Shown: positions 47,636 to 56,394, counted from the stretch's first letter. The stretch is DNA of 64,000 bases from Pseudaminobacter salicylatoxidans (GCF_003148475.1 NZ_QGGG01000002.1:388171-452170); one strand, 5' to 3'. Notes: a model not told the origin generated them from the letters alone. Numbers and translations: made by a program.

Positions 47636-47753
47636 TTAGAGCAAGTTGCAGCCAACTGGAATCTCTTGGCGTCGCATACATGCGCAAAACCAGCCAGATA
47701 GACCATGATGCCATCCGGAAGCCGCTTCACGCTTCCCGGCATCATGATCTAGA
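47636..47753 (+). repeat. dispersed intergenic repeat, copy D (diverged) with a distinct right arm
   Basis: The left half keeps TTAGAGCA, hairpin 1 at 47651-47670 (GCCAA ... TTGGC around GGAAT) and GTCGCA. The right half differs from copies A-C: a long stem ATCATG-containing inverted repeat from about 47699 to 47752 (AGACCATGATGCC / GGCATCATGATCT) with an inner GGAAGC / GCTTCC. It may be a subfamily or two adjacent elements. Confidence 0.65.
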
Positions 47754-47808
47754 GGCTTTCGGCCTTACCCGGAAGGGTGAAAGGTGCAAAGCCCGACCTT
47801 CAAAAGAA

Positions 47809-47828
47809 AAGCCCGGCACGCCGGGCTT
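47809..47828 (-). terminator. terminator of the DUF2059 gene
   Basis: Stem AAGCCCGG / CCGGGCTT with loop CACG; on the minus strand it runs into TTTTCTTTTG. It lies 34 bases after the stop at 47862. Confidence 0.82.
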
Positions 47829-47861
47829 CCTGAACTCATATGGTCATTCGCTGGCCGCAGA

Positions 47862-48419
47862 TCAATTGGCCGGCGCGGCCTCCGGCTTGATGGGCTGCTG
47901 CGGGATCAGGCCCTTTTCCTTCAGCACGACTTCCAGCGCGCTTGCAGCCTGCTCGGCCAGATCGCGGGCAATGCCGCGCTGCCAGATGTCGGCGGCCTTG
48001 GCCACTTCGCGCGTCACGATCGGGCCGTCCTGAAGCAGCTTCTTGCCGGTCGCCGAGTTGTAGAAGGTCGCGATTGCGGTGAGGTCTTCGGCCGAGAACA
48101 CCCGCGCATAGGCAAGCGCGGCTTCTTTCTCCAGATCTGCACGGCGGCCTGCGAGCTTCAGCGCGGTGCCATCAACCGTCGACGTGATGATCTCCTGAAG
48201 GTCAGGGTTCTTCTGGATCATCTGTTCCTTCAGGGCTGCAGCCGCCTGCGGCAGGATGCCGTCGTAGAAGTCCGTGGCCTTGATGGCGGCGACAGCCTCG
48301 CGAGCGGCCTTCAGATGCGCATCGGAAATATCCTCGGCAAAGGCCGGAAGGGCAGAGACGAGAACAGCCGAGGCCACCAGAGCGGCGGAGAAGCGACGGA
48401 CGCGGTTGACCAAGATCAT
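47862..48419 (-). CDS. secreted DUF2059 protein
   Basis: 185 residues with a Sec signal (about 1-27, ending AFA). The rest is an all-helical DUF2059 domain (IYDGI-like FYDGILPQ, ATFYNSATGKKLL), an alphaproteobacterial periplasmic family of unknown role. The tail is Pro/Ala-rich. ATG 48419 has CAGGAG upstream and lies 18 bases after the rpiA stop, so the two are probably cotranscribed, an arrangement seen in other rhizobia. Confidence 0.86.
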   Translation of the reverse strand: MILVNRVRRFSAALVASAVLVSALPAFAEDISDAHLKAAREAVAAIKATDFYDGILPQAAAALKEQMIQKNPDLQEIITSTVDGTALKLAGRRADLEKEAALAYARVFSAEDLTAIATFYNSATGKKLLQDGPIVTREVAKAADIWQRGIARDLAEQAASALEVVLKEKGLIPQQPIKPEAAPAN

Positions 48420-48437
48420 AATGGATAGAACTCCTGT

Positions 48438-49136
48438 TTATCGGGCCGCATGGACCGTTCTGACACCGTTGGCGCTGGCTATGATGGCAGCTTGCGCCAA
48501 CCCAAGGAACAGACCGTGCTCGACAACCCCCGGAACGGCGAAAAGACCATTTGATAGCGCTCTTGGATCGGGAATGCGGCCAAAAGATGCATCGAGAATG
48601 AAATGTCCACCGTCTGTAACAAACGGCGTGCCGTTCGTCATCCGCAATGTCAGCGGCCCCGAAAGATTGAGCTCGCGGGCCACCGCCGCAATCGCCAGTT
48701 CGGTCGCCTTGAGGCCGAACCGGTTGACCTCGATGGGCAGCGGAAACTTGCCGAGCGTCTCGACCATCTTCGACTCGTCGGCGATCACGATCATCTGCCG
48801 CGATGCCGCCGCGACGATCTTTTCGCGCAGCAGCGCGCCGCCGCCGCCCTTGATCAGGGAAAGATGCCGGTCGATTTCGTCGGCACCGTCGATGGTGAGG
48901 TCGAGTTCGGGCGTTTCATCGAGCGTTGACAGCGGCACCCCAAGTTCCCGGCACAGCGCTGCCGTGCGCTCGGAGGTCGGCACGCCGATGATTTTCATCC
49001 CGGCCGCCACCTTTTCGGCAAGCAACCGGACGAATTCTTCCGCCGTCGACCCCGTGCCGATCCCCAGGCGCGCGCCGTCCCGCACATGGCCCAGCGCCAC
49101 GCGGGCGGCCTCGATCTTCAAAGCTCGTGCATCCAT
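48438..49136 (-). CDS. rpiA: ribose-5-phosphate isomerase A
   Basis: 232 residues from ATG 49136; an open extension upstream gives 20 more residues without similarity. Interconverts ribose 5-phosphate and ribulose 5-phosphate. Motifs: GTGSTAEEF (phosphate loop, about residues 26-34), DGADEID (about 82-88) and [14 protein letters not shown] with the catalytic Lys/Glu region. First gene of an rpiA-DUF2059 unit; gph is divergent. Confidence 0.95.
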   Translation of the reverse strand: MDARALKIEAARVALGHVRDGARLGIGTGSTAEEFVRLLAEKVAAGMKIIGVPTSERTAALCRELGVPLSTLDETPELDLTIDGADEIDRHLSLIKGGGGALLREKIVAAASRQMIVIADESKMVETLGKFPLPIEVNRFGLKATELAIAAVARELNLSGPLTLRMTNGTPFVTDGGHFILDASFGRIPDPRALSNGLFAVPGVVEHGLFLGLAQAAIIASANGVRTVHAAR

Positions 49137-49294
49137 GGGATTTACCGTCACCCTCCTGTTCGGTGGCGCTCCTATCATTTTTGCGGCGTCCGGCAAAGGT
49201 TTTCTGCCCGGCTGGCATCATCACCAAAGCTTGCACCGCAAGGGCGCGCGGGCTATTCGCTCGGCGGTTGCTTTGACACGCATGAGGAGACGCC

Positions 49295-49978
49295 ATGAGC
49301 CGCCCGATCATCGTATTCGATCTCGATGGTACTTTGATCGATACCGCTCCCGATCTTCTCGACAGCCTCAACCACAGTCTCGCCGCCGGTGGAGTGCCCC
49401 GCACGGATGCAAGCGGCTTTCGCGGTTTTGTCGGCCATGGCGGCCGCGTGATGATCGAGCGCGCATATGCGGCTCATCAAAAGGCGCTTCCCAGCGATGA
49501 GCATGAGCGGCTCTACGGCTTGTTTCTCGATCATTATGGCGAGAACATTCCCGGCCGCTCCCGCCCCTACCCCGGTGTGCTCGATGCGCTCGACCGCTTC
49601 GCCGATGCCGGCTTCCTGCTGGCGGTCTGCACCAACAAGACCGAAACCTTCTCGCGCAGGCTGCTGGATGCGCTCGATCTCAGCGGGCGCTTTGCCGCGA
49701 TCTGCGGTCAGGACACATTCGCCTTCCGCAAGCCCGACCCGCGCCACCTTCTGGAAACCATCGGCGTTGCCGGCGGCGATCCAGCCAGCGCGGTAATGGT
49801 CGGCGATTCGCAAACCGACATCGACACCGCCAAGGCAGCGGGCATCCCCGTGGTGGCCGTCGATTTCGGCTATACCGACCGGCATGTGCGCGAGTTCGAA
49901 CCGTCGAAAGTCATTTCCCATTATGACGAATTGACCATCGATCTTGCCGAAACGCTCATTATGGCAATCGGAGCGTAA
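49295..49978 (+). CDS. gph: phosphoglycolate phosphatase (HAD family)
   Basis: 227 residues. HAD hydrolase with nucleophile motif FDLDGTLIDT (Asp9/Asp11), motif II Thr in CTNKTETF, motif III Lys in RKPDPRHLL, and motif IV GDSQTDIDTA. The C1 cap of about 65 residues fits Gph. It likely salvages 2-phosphoglycolate from DNA repair. ATG 49295 follows GAGGAGAC. Divergent from rpiA. Confidence 0.87.
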   Translation: MSRPIIVFDLDGTLIDTAPDLLDSLNHSLAAGGVPRTDASGFRGFVGHGGRVMIERAYAAHQKALPSDEHERLYGLFLDHYGENIPGRSRPYPGVLDALDRFADAGFLLAVCTNKTETFSRRLLDALDLSGRFAAICGQDTFAFRKPDPRHLLETIGVAGGDPASAVMVGDSQTDIDTAKAAGIPVVAVDFGYTDRHVREFEPSKVISHYDELTIDLAETLIMAIGA

Positions 49979-49985
49979 TCGGTCC

Positions 49986-50015
49986 CTTGACTTCGACCCC
50001 GGTCGTCTCCTATAT
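49986..50015 (+). promoter_or_regulatory. sigma-70 promoter of tRNA-Val
   Basis: TTGACT (49987-49992) and CTATAT (50010-50015) with a 17-base spacer, 30 bases before the tRNA. This is close to the alphaproteobacterial CTTGAC-N17-CTATAT consensus for stable RNA genes. Confidence 0.75.
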
Positions 50016-50044
50016 CGCCGCACGCTTCGCCTTCGGGCGGCGGC

Positions 50045-50119
50045 GGGCGATTAGCTCAGCGGGAGAGCACACCCTTCACACGGGTGGGGTCACTGGTTCA
50101 ATCCCAGTATCGCCCACCA
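50045..50119 (+). tRNA. tRNA-Val (anticodon CAC)
   Basis: 75 bases including an encoded CCA. Full cloverleaf by eye: acceptor GGGCGAT / ATCGCCC, D stem GCTC / GAGC, anticodon stem CACCC / GGGTG with loop TTCACAC (anticodon CAC at 50077-50079, reading GUG), variable GGGTC, T stem ACTGG / CCAGT with TTCAATC, discriminator A and CCA. Its own promoter lies just upstream. Confidence 0.97.
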
Positions 50120-50259
50120 TCCTCCTTTGCCACGCATGACGAAAACAAGCCTTTTGCTTGGCATATTCGTCACACGCAGCCTTTCCGAAAAATCGAAATC
50201 GGTATCAAGTCGGCTCATGACGAAACCGACCTGTCGGCATCCGCATTCAGGAGAATCAC

Positions 50260-50541
50260 ATGGCAAGAAGCAAGGCCGTCGTCGAAACCAAGAACGCCAG
50301 CCGCTATCTGCAGCAGCTCTGCAAGCATTGGAGTCACAAATTCACCGTCGACTTCACGCCGACGGAAGGCCGTATCGATTTCGGTGACGGCAGGGTGGTG
50401 GAACTGCAGGCGAACGAAGCATCGCTTTCCGTCGAGGTCGATTCTCCCGACCTGCAGCGTCTGGAACAGGTCGTGGCCGACCATATCGTGCGCTTCGCAT
50501 TCCGCGAGGAGCTGACCTTCGTCTGGACGCCCGCCGGGTGA
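50260..50541 (+). CDS. DUF2218 domain protein
   Basis: 93 residues. Matches DUF2218: SRYLQQLCKHWSHKF at the start and a conserved DFGDGRVVEL, ending FREELTFVW. The domain also occurs as a C-terminal part of siderophore-interacting (FAD-binding) proteins and as a free-standing protein near iron-uptake genes, but no iron genes are here. Role unknown. ATG 50260 with AGGAG upstream. Confidence 0.83.
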   Translation: MARSKAVVETKNASRYLQQLCKHWSHKFTVDFTPTEGRIDFGDGRVVELQANEASLSVEVDSPDLQRLEQVVADHIVRFAFREELTFVWTPAG

Positions 50542-50548
50542 GTGGGCC

Positions 50549-50573
50549 GTGCGGGCAAGGGACTTGCCCGCAC
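50549..50573. terminator. hairpin between DUF2218 and ldtP (convergent)
   Basis: Ten-pair stem GTGCGGGCAA / TTGCCCGCAC with loop GGGAC. No T tract on either side, so termination is uncertain. Confidence 0.5.
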
Positions 50574-50584
50574 AACTGTAAGTC

Positions 50585-52507
50585 TTACAGCGCCTGCGCG
50601 GTTTCGGCCGCCTTTGGCGCACGCGCGGCCTCGACCTTGTCGATGGCCAGCTTCAGATGCGTGTCACGGTCATAGACATCGTTGAAATACTCGACCTTGC
50701 CGCTTGCATCGGGCCATGCGGTAAAGTAGGCCACATAGACCGGAATCTTGCGGCTCACCCGCTCCGACGAATGCCCCGCCTTCAGCTTCCTGGCGACATG
50801 GTCGAGATTCGTGTCGAGCACGGCGGCAGCCATGCCGCGCGGATCCTTCAGGCGGACGCAGCCATGGCTGAACGCGCGCGAATCCCGATTGAACAGGCCT
50901 TTCTGCGGTGTGTCGTGCATGTAGATCGCATGCTTGTTGGGGAAGAGGATTTTCAGCTCTCCCAATGCATTCGCTTCGCTCGGGATCTGGCGGATGCTGA
51001 AAGGAACCTTGCCGCCATACTGCCCCCAATTGATCGACGAGGACGGGATGCGCTTGCCCTTCGAATTGATCACCTCATAGCCGGAGCGGTCGAGATAACC
51101 CGGATCGCTGCGCAGGCGCGGCAGCATCTCGTTGACGATGATCGACTGTGGCACGCCCCAATAGGGATTGTAGTCGACCTGCTCGATCTCATCGTAAAAG
51201 AAGCTGGTCTGGTTGGCGGGCCGTCCGATGATGACGCGCATCTTCAGCTTTTCCTGATCGCCGTCGATATAGCTGGCCGTAAAGGCCGGCTGGTTGATGA
51301 ATACGCGCGGACTGCCGAGGTCGGAAGGCAGCCAGCGCATTTCCTCCAGCGCCAGGATTACCTTCTGGATGCGGTCGGCCTTTGACGTCCCGGCAAGCTT
51401 GCTCACCGTATGCGGCCCGACGACGCCATCCGGTTTGAGGCCGAGTTTCTTCTGCACCGCCTCGACAAGCGGCACGAGTTCCTTGTCATAGTCTTCGCTG
51501 TTGTCGAGCCTCGCCAGAACCTCGCTGTATTTGTCGTCGATCAACTCGCTATGGTCGCGCTGGATGAGCTTGAGCAGCTTCGGCAGCTCGGGGCTGGTTC
51601 CGCCCGGCTTCAGCAACAGCTTGGGATCGACGACGATCTCGTTTTCGGCGCTGGCTTCCAGCGATTCCAATTCTGCCCGCAACGCCCGGAACTCGGCGTT
51701 TTGCGGGTGGCGCGATTCCAGATAGGCGCGCGTGTCGCCGCTTTCGGCCAGGGCCTTCAGCGTACCGACGAGATCGAGCGGCTTGGCGGGAAAATCGTGA
51801 TAGCCGGAAATCCGGTTCGGATCGACCCGGCCGTTCTGCGCGTCACGCACATAACGCAACACCCGCGCCGACAGCGTCATCTCGAAGCGGATGAGATCGC
51901 GCTGGCGCGCGGCCATGTCATCCATTGAGAACCCCGCCGACGGTACGTCAACCGTATATTCGGCGGCATCGAGGCCATAGCTCTCCGCCTCCCCCAGCAC
52001 CCGCACGGCATCCTGCGCGCGGCCGTTTGCGGTCGCGCCCGAAACCCAGATGAAATCAGGATTGGCCGAATAGTAGTCGGTCAGGGCCTTGGCGATGTCT
52101 TTCTCGGCAAAGAGGTCGAAATCCTGCAGACCCGAGAGAGCTTCTCGAAATGCGTTGTTTTCCAAAGACGGCTCAAGCGAAACCGTCTTGCCGGCAGATT
52201 CGAGCGCCGTGAAATCGACCTGCGCGAGCGGATCGGCTTTGTAGGTGTAATAGACCGGCCCGGTGATCTTCTCGATCGGCTTTGCCGCTACCGCATTGTT
52301 CCTGTGGCGTGGCGCGGACGAAGCGTTCGGCCGTACCATCCTGTCCGCTCTCGGCGGCGGTGGAAATTCGCCGCGCGACATGCGTTCCACCCGCCCTCCG
52401 CCGAACAGCACATCGAACAGGCTCTGTGCGGATGCCTGCTGTGCCGCCCCTGCCAGGACGAGAGCCAGCGCTGCCGGCGCGATTGCGATGTGCTTTTTGA
52501 AGGTCAT
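50585..52507 (-). CDS. ldtP: murein L,D-transpeptidase (YcbB-like, LdtP homologue)
   Basis: 640 residues with a Sec signal (about 1-27, ending ASA). After a Pro-rich linker come a scaffold domain, a peptidoglycan-binding domain (about 350-380, KLGLKPDGVVGPHTVSKL) and the YkuD catalytic domain (about 415-575) with SHGCVRLKDP, nucleophile Cys about 550 and His two residues before. It makes 3-3 cross-links between murein stems, important in rhizobia that grow from the pole. A MarR-type gene is divergent 341 bases away, the arrangement of ldtP-ldtR in Liberibacter and Sinorhizobium. Confidence 0.9.
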   Translation of the reverse strand: MTFKKHIAIAPAALALVLAGAAQQASAQSLFDVLFGGGRVERMSRGEFPPPPRADRMVRPNASSAPRHRNNAVAAKPIEKITGPVYYTYKADPLAQVDFTALESAGKTVSLEPSLENNAFREALSGLQDFDLFAEKDIAKALTDYYSANPDFIWVSGATANGRAQDAVRVLGEAESYGLDAAEYTVDVPSAGFSMDDMAARQRDLIRFEMTLSARVLRYVRDAQNGRVDPNRISGYHDFPAKPLDLVGTLKALAESGDTRAYLESRHPQNAEFRALRAELESLEASAENEIVVDPKLLLKPGGTSPELPKLLKLIQRDHSELIDDKYSEVLARLDNSEDYDKELVPLVEAVQKKLGLKPDGVVGPHTVSKLAGTSKADRIQKVILALEEMRWLPSDLGSPRVFINQPAFTASYIDGDQEKLKMRVIIGRPANQTSFFYDEIEQVDYNPYWGVPQSIIVNEMLPRLRSDPGYLDRSGYEVINSKGKRIPSSSINWGQYGGKVPFSIRQIPSEANALGELKILFPNKHAIYMHDTPQKGLFNRDSRAFSHGCVRLKDPRGMAAAVLDTNLDHVARKLKAGHSSERVSRKIPVYVAYFTAWPDASGKVEYFNDVYDRDTHLKLAIDKVEAARAPKAAETAQAL

Positions 52508-52623
52508 TGATCACCCGTTCCGGTCGTCAATTCCGGTCAGTTTCCTATGATAACGCCGCGCAAGGAAACTGGTTCGCTCATGGCGGATGTTTGACGCGAC
52601 CCTGTCGATTCACACCGATTTGG

Positions 52624-52639
52624 TTAAGGCTTTGTTTAA
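52624..52639. promoter_or_regulatory. CtrA-box-like sequence in the ldtP-ldtR region
   Basis: TTAA at 52624 and 52636 separated by 8 bases, sharing the GTTTAA right half with the site at 17145-17160. One base longer than the CtrA consensus spacing. Confidence 0.22.
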
Positions 52640-52820
52640 TTTATCGCCTGTGTTGCCCAGCCGCTTCACAACAATGTGAGACGAAGGCGCAAGCCTTGCC
52701 CGACGAAAAGCACCGGGACCTTGTGAACAATCGCACGGCAGGGCCGGATGTCGCGCACTACCGCAGCGTCACCGGATGACCTTCATTCCAATTGATGCCA
52801 TATTGAAGGTACCATTAGCG

Positions 52821-52834
52821 GTTCAACCGTGAAC
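52821..52834. promoter_or_regulatory. candidate MarR/LdtR operator
   Basis: Inverted repeat GTTCA-ACCG-TGAAC, 15 bases before the ldtR start codon; placement fits autorepression. Short, so could be chance. Confidence 0.3.
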
Positions 52835-52848
52835 ATGACATTTCGGGC

Positions 52849-53301
52849 ATGAGCAGCAAGCAAGAGCTACCCTGGGACAACCCGCGCTTTCACAATTGGG
52901 TCGCGGTCGCGCGCGCCTGCCATTCGATGGAACGCGCGCTTGCATCCGCGCTGGCTCCGCTGGAGCTGAAGCCGGCACAGCTCGACGTGCTGATGAACCT
53001 CTACCGGCATCCGGGCATGTCGCAGCACGACCTTGCGCGCAAGCTGCTGGTGGGGCGCTCCAACATCACCATGCTGCTGCCGCAACTGGAAAGCCGCGAT
53101 CTCCTGCGCCGCGAGGGCGACTGCAAGGACAAGCGCATCCTGCGGCTGTCGCTGACAGCGGCAGGTGAAGCACTGCTGATGGAAGCCCTGAAAGTCCATA
53201 TGAGCCTGATCGAGAAGGTGATGGGCCATTCCACCCCAGCCGAATGCAACATGATCGGCGATCACATGCGCCGCGTGACCGACGTGCTCAAGCCGGAATA
53301 G
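52849..53301 (+). CDS. ldtR: MarR-family transcriptional regulator (LdtR-like)
   Basis: 150 residues with the winged-helix core of MarR: helix region MSQHDLARKLLVGRSNITMLLPQLE (about 60-85 read in two pieces), wing LLRREGDCKDKRILRLSLT (about 86-104) with the conserved D-x-R-x-x-x-L pattern. Divergent from the L,D-transpeptidase gene, as in Liberibacter and S. meliloti, where LdtR controls ldtP and responds to small ligands. The symbol rests on synteny plus family; orthology needs a tree. Confidence 0.72.
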   Translation: MSSKQELPWDNPRFHNWVAVARACHSMERALASALAPLELKPAQLDVLMNLYRHPGMSQHDLARKLLVGRSNITMLLPQLESRDLLRREGDCKDKRILRLSLTAAGEALLMEALKVHMSLIEKVMGHSTPAECNMIGDHMRRVTDVLKPE

Positions 53302-53307
53302 CCGGCC

Positions 53308-53919
53308 TCACCACATGCTCGCCCTGGCACGTTGCGGCCATTCGCGATCGTAAGCCTCGCCATCGATCCGCGCCTTGCTCGTCACTGCCAGTATCTGGCC
53401 GGGCGTCGGCAGGGATTTCGGATCCGCATGCTTGTCCGGATTCCACAGATCGGAGCGATGGATCGCGCGTGCGCATTGGAAATAAACGGCATCGACCGCA
53501 ACAACGGTCACTGAGCGGGCCGGTTTGCCTTCAACCGCAAAGGATGCGCACAGGTCGGCATCCGTGGTGATATGGGCGCATCCGTTGACACGCAGCGTCG
53601 TGCCCGAGCCCGGCACGAGGAAAAGAAGCCCTACCCGACCGTCGCGGATGATGTTCTTCAGCGAATCGGCTCGGTTGTTGCCACGCCTGTCCGGCATCAT
53701 CAGCGTCCGCTCGTCATGAATGCGCACGAAGCCGGCAAGGTCGCCGCGTGGCGAGCAGTCCAGCCCCTCCGGTCCGCAGGTGGCCAGCGTCACGAAGGGC
53801 GACGCTTCGATGAAGGCGGCGTACTCGGGAATGAGGTGATCGAGTTCCTTCGCCAGCGAGGTTTCGCCGGGAGTGCCGTACAGGGCTTCAAGTTCCTCGA
53901 CAGTCTTGATGACGGACAT
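53308..53919 (-). CDS. pyridoxamine 5'-phosphate oxidase-fold FMN-binding protein
   Basis: 203 residues from ATG 53919 with GGAGG 8 bases upstream. The split-barrel flavin-binding fold is suggested by FVTLATCGPEGLDCSPRGD, LLFLVPGSGTTLRVNG and the C-terminal YFQCARAIHRSDLW, a pattern of the MSMEG_1061-type PPOX family. Likely binds FMN or F420; substrate unknown and not the true PdxH. It ends 6 bases after the convergent ldtR stop. Confidence 0.8.
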   Translation of the reverse strand: MSVIKTVEELEALYGTPGETSLAKELDHLIPEYAAFIEASPFVTLATCGPEGLDCSPRGDLAGFVRIHDERTLMMPDRRGNNRADSLKNIIRDGRVGLLFLVPGSGTTLRVNGCAHITTDADLCASFAVEGKPARSVTVVAVDAVYFQCARAIHRSDLWNPDKHADPKSLPTPGQILAVTSKARIDGEAYDREWPQRARASMW

Positions 53920-53977
53920 GCTTGCAGCCTCCGGTTTCACCTAGCCTATTTCGTTCCGATGACGGCGCCATGACGGA

Positions 53978-54331
53978 TCAGCCGCGCGACAGTCCCTTTT
54001 GCTCGAGTTCGGCCAGATATGCGCTCCAGCGCGCCCCCTTTTCGTGGCCGAGATCGTGCAGATAATCCCAGGTGAATATGCCGGTATCGTGCAGATCGTC
54101 GAAAGTGATGCGCACGGCATAGTTTCCGATCGGCTCGATCTTGAGAATCGCGACATTGCGCTTGCCCGGCACCGTCACGCGCTGGTCAGGCGAATGCCCC
54201 TGGACCTCAGCCGATGGCGAAAGCACCCGCAGCATCTCGGCCGGCAGTTCGAACGGCGCATGGTCCGGAAAAGTCACCGTGAGCGTCCTGCGATCCTTCG
54301 ATACCCTCAATTCCTTCGGCGCCGTCATCAT
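53978..54331 (-). CDS. DUF971 (GBBH-like N-terminal) protein
   Basis: 117 residues; start ATG 54331 or the adjacent ATG 54328. The domain is recognised by PKELRVSKDRRTLTVTF, ELPAEMLRVLSPSAEV and HDTGIFTWDYLHDLG. DUF971 occurs alone or fused to gamma-butyrobetaine hydroxylase and to Mrp/ApbC Fe-S scaffold proteins. Located divergently next to moaA, itself an Fe-S enzyme, which makes a link to Fe-S or Mo cofactor work possible but unproven. Confidence 0.88.
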   Translation of the reverse strand: MMTAPKELRVSKDRRTLTVTFPDHAPFELPAEMLRVLSPSAEVQGHSPDQRVTVPGKRNVAILKIEPIGNYAVRITFDDLHDTGIFTWDYLHDLGHEKGARWSAYLAELEQKGLSRG

Positions 54332-54535
54332 TCCATCCCCTGAAAAATTCTCGCCATCTTCCTACGCCGGTCAGCCGGCCGGGAAAAGCGCATTTCCTTG
54401 CTGTATCAAAGCCGACATTGCGGCGTCGGCCCCGACAATGCTACCAAGAGCGTTATAGCCTATCTTGAATGACGCTGGCGATCATACGACATTACTCGAT
54501 ATCTGCCGGCAGTAAGTGGGAGGAAGCGCGTCCAC

Positions 54536-55531
54536 ATGAATATGATCGATCCTTTCGGGCGCACGATCACCTATCTGCGCGTGTCGGTCACGGACCGCTG
54601 CGACTTCCGCTGCACCTATTGCATGGCGGAAGACATGACTTTCCTGCCCAAGAAGGACCTTCTCTCCCTGGAGGAACTCGACCGGCTTTGCACCGTCTTC
54701 ATCGAAAAGGGCGTGCGCAAGCTGCGTCTCACCGGCGGCGAACCGCTGGTGCGCAAGAACATCATGCATCTGGTGCGCCAGCTTTCGCGCCACCTCGACA
54801 GCGGCGAACTCGAGGAACTGACGCTGACGACCAATGGCTCCCAGCTTGGCCGCCATGCCCAGGAGCTCGCCGAATGCGGGGTCAAGCGTATCAACGTTTC
54901 GCTCGATACGCTTGATCCGGCGAAGTTTCATGCCGTTACGCGCTGGGGTCACATCGAAAAGGTTCTCGCCGGCATCGACGCCGCGCAGGCCGCCGGGATC
55001 AAGGTCAAGATCAACGCCGTGGCGCTGAAGGGCTTCAACGACATGGAACTGCCCGACATGCTGCGCTGGGCGCATGGCCGCGGCATGGACATGACCGTCA
55101 TCGAAACCATGCCGATGGGCGAGATCGACGAGGACCGGACCGAACAGTATCTGCCGCTGTCGCTGCTGCGGGCCGACCTCGAACGGCAGTTCACCTTCAC
55201 CGACATTCCCTACAAGACCGGCGGACCGGCGCGCTATGTCGAAGTTGCCGAAACCGGCGGCAGGCTTGGCTTCATCACCCCGATGACGCATAATTTCTGC
55301 GAAAGCTGCAACCGCGTGCGCCTCACCTGCACCGGCACGCTTTATATGTGTCTCGGCCAGGAGGACGCCGCCGATCTGCGCGCGCCGTTGCGCGCCTCGG
55401 AAGGCAACGAACTGGTTTCCAATGCGATCGACGAGGCCATCGGCCGCAAGCCCAAGGGGCACGACTTCGTTATCGACCGCCGCACCAATCGCCCGTCCGT
55501 ATCGCGCCACATGAGCGTCACCGGCGGGTGA
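54536..55531 (+). CDS. moaA: GTP 3',8-cyclase MoaA
   Basis: 331 residues. Radical-SAM enzyme for the first step of molybdenum cofactor synthesis. N-terminal cluster Cys22, Cys26, Cys29 (CDFRCTYC); C-terminal [4Fe-4S] Cys255, Cys258, Cys272 (CX2CX13C), and the C-terminal Gly-Gly end required for activity (VTGG). No other moa gene is nearby. ATG 54536 has GGAGGAAG upstream. Confidence 0.96.
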   Translation: MNMIDPFGRTITYLRVSVTDRCDFRCTYCMAEDMTFLPKKDLLSLEELDRLCTVFIEKGVRKLRLTGGEPLVRKNIMHLVRQLSRHLDSGELEELTLTTNGSQLGRHAQELAECGVKRINVSLDTLDPAKFHAVTRWGHIEKVLAGIDAAQAAGIKVKINAVALKGFNDMELPDMLRWAHGRGMDMTVIETMPMGEIDEDRTEQYLPLSLLRADLERQFTFTDIPYKTGGPARYVEVAETGGRLGFITPMTHNFCESCNRVRLTCTGTLYMCLGQEDAADLRAPLRASEGNELVSNAIDEAIGRKPKGHDFVIDRRTNRPSVSRHMSVTGG

Positions 55532-55568
55532 CAGCCGCGCCGTACATCAATCTGAAGAGAGAACGAGG

Positions 55569-55597
55569 AACGCCCGGACAATTTGCCGGGCGTTTTC
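55569..55597 (+). terminator. terminator after moaA
   Basis: Nine-pair stem AACGCCCGG / CCGGGCGTT with an eight-base loop, then TT; 38 bases after the stop. Confidence 0.8.
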
Positions 55598-55629
55598 CAT
55601 TGTCTCGAAGTGTCCGGAATGCCTCCCGG

Positions 55630-56394
55630 TCAATCCGCCTTGCGGTCGGCGCGACGCGCCGCAATGTAGCGCATTGCCGTCACGCGGCGGCGCATGATCT
55701 CGGTGCGCATCGCCATCAGGTGCAGCGTGAAGAAAAGCACGGTGAAGCCCACCGCCATGATCATCAGCGGCCACAGCATGCTGGCGTCGATGGTCGGCCC
55801 GCCCAGCCGGAACACGGAAGCCGGCTGATGCAGCGTGTTCCACCAATCGACCGAGAACTTGATGATCGGGATATTGATGAAGCCGACAAGCGTGATCACC
55901 GCGGCGGCACGTGCCGAGCGCGACGGATCGTCGAGCGCGCGGGTAAGTGCGATAATGCCGAGATACATGAGAAACAGCACGAACACCGAGGTCAGCCGCG
56001 CATCCCACACCCACCAGGTGCCCCACATGGGCTTGCCCCAAATGGAGCCGGTGATCAACGCCAGCACGGTGAACGCCGCACCGATCGGGGCCGCCGCCTT
56101 CAGCGAAACGTCGGCCAGCGGATGGCGCCAGACGAGCGTGCCGAGCGCCGACATCGCCATCACCGAATAGCACATCATCGAAATCCACGCGAAAGGCACG
56201 TGGATATACATGATGCGCACGGTGCTGCCCTGCTGGTAGTCCTCAGGCGCGGCAAAACTCAGATAGAGGCCGGCTGCCAATAGCAGCGCGGCAATGGCGG
56301 CAAGCCATGGCACCAGCCTGTCGGCCAGCGCCATGAACCGTGTCGGATTTGCCAGGTCGATCCAGCGGCCGGGCCGCGCGCTCAATTCACTCAT
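55630..56394 (-). CDS. ccmC: heme exporter/heme ABC permease CcmC
   Basis: 254 residues, six membrane helices. The Trp-rich WGKPMWGTWWVWDARL (about residues 120-135) is the heme-handling motif; conserved His in VHVPFAWI (near 66) and MAMRTEI region flank it. CcmC hands heme to CcmE in c-type cytochrome maturation. Usually ccmA, ccmB and ccmD lie beside it; here the neighbours are moaA and ndvA, and the space after the stop is too short for ccmD. Confidence 0.93.
   Translation of the reverse strand: MSELSARPGRWIDLANPTRFMALADRLVPWLAAIAALLLAAGLYLSFAAPEDYQQGSTVRIMYIHVPFAWISMMCYSVMAMSALGTLVWRHPLADVSLKAAAPIGAAFTVLALITGSIWGKPMWGTWWVWDARLTSVFVLFLMYLGIIALTRALDDPSRSARAAAVITLVGFINIPIIKFSVDWWNTLHQPASVFRLGGPTIDASMLWPLMIMAVGFTVLFFTLHLMAMRTEIMRRRVTAMRYIAARRADRKAD

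Larger units (their letters stand above)
52508..52848. other. ldtP-ldtR divergent control region, 341 bases
   Basis: No gene. It should hold both promoters. Visible signals: TTAAGGCTTTGTTTAA at 52624-52639 (two TTAA, spacing 8, like the site before gpr) and a GTTCA / TGAAC inverted repeat at 52821-52834 close to the ldtR start. Several AATTG and ATTCCAATTGATG-type stretches (near 52787-52800) may be further half-sites. Confidence 0.5.

Noticed and set aside
54332-54535. Molybdenum-cofactor riboswitch before moaA
   Set aside because: No long conserved multi-stem structure could be seen in the 204-base gap.
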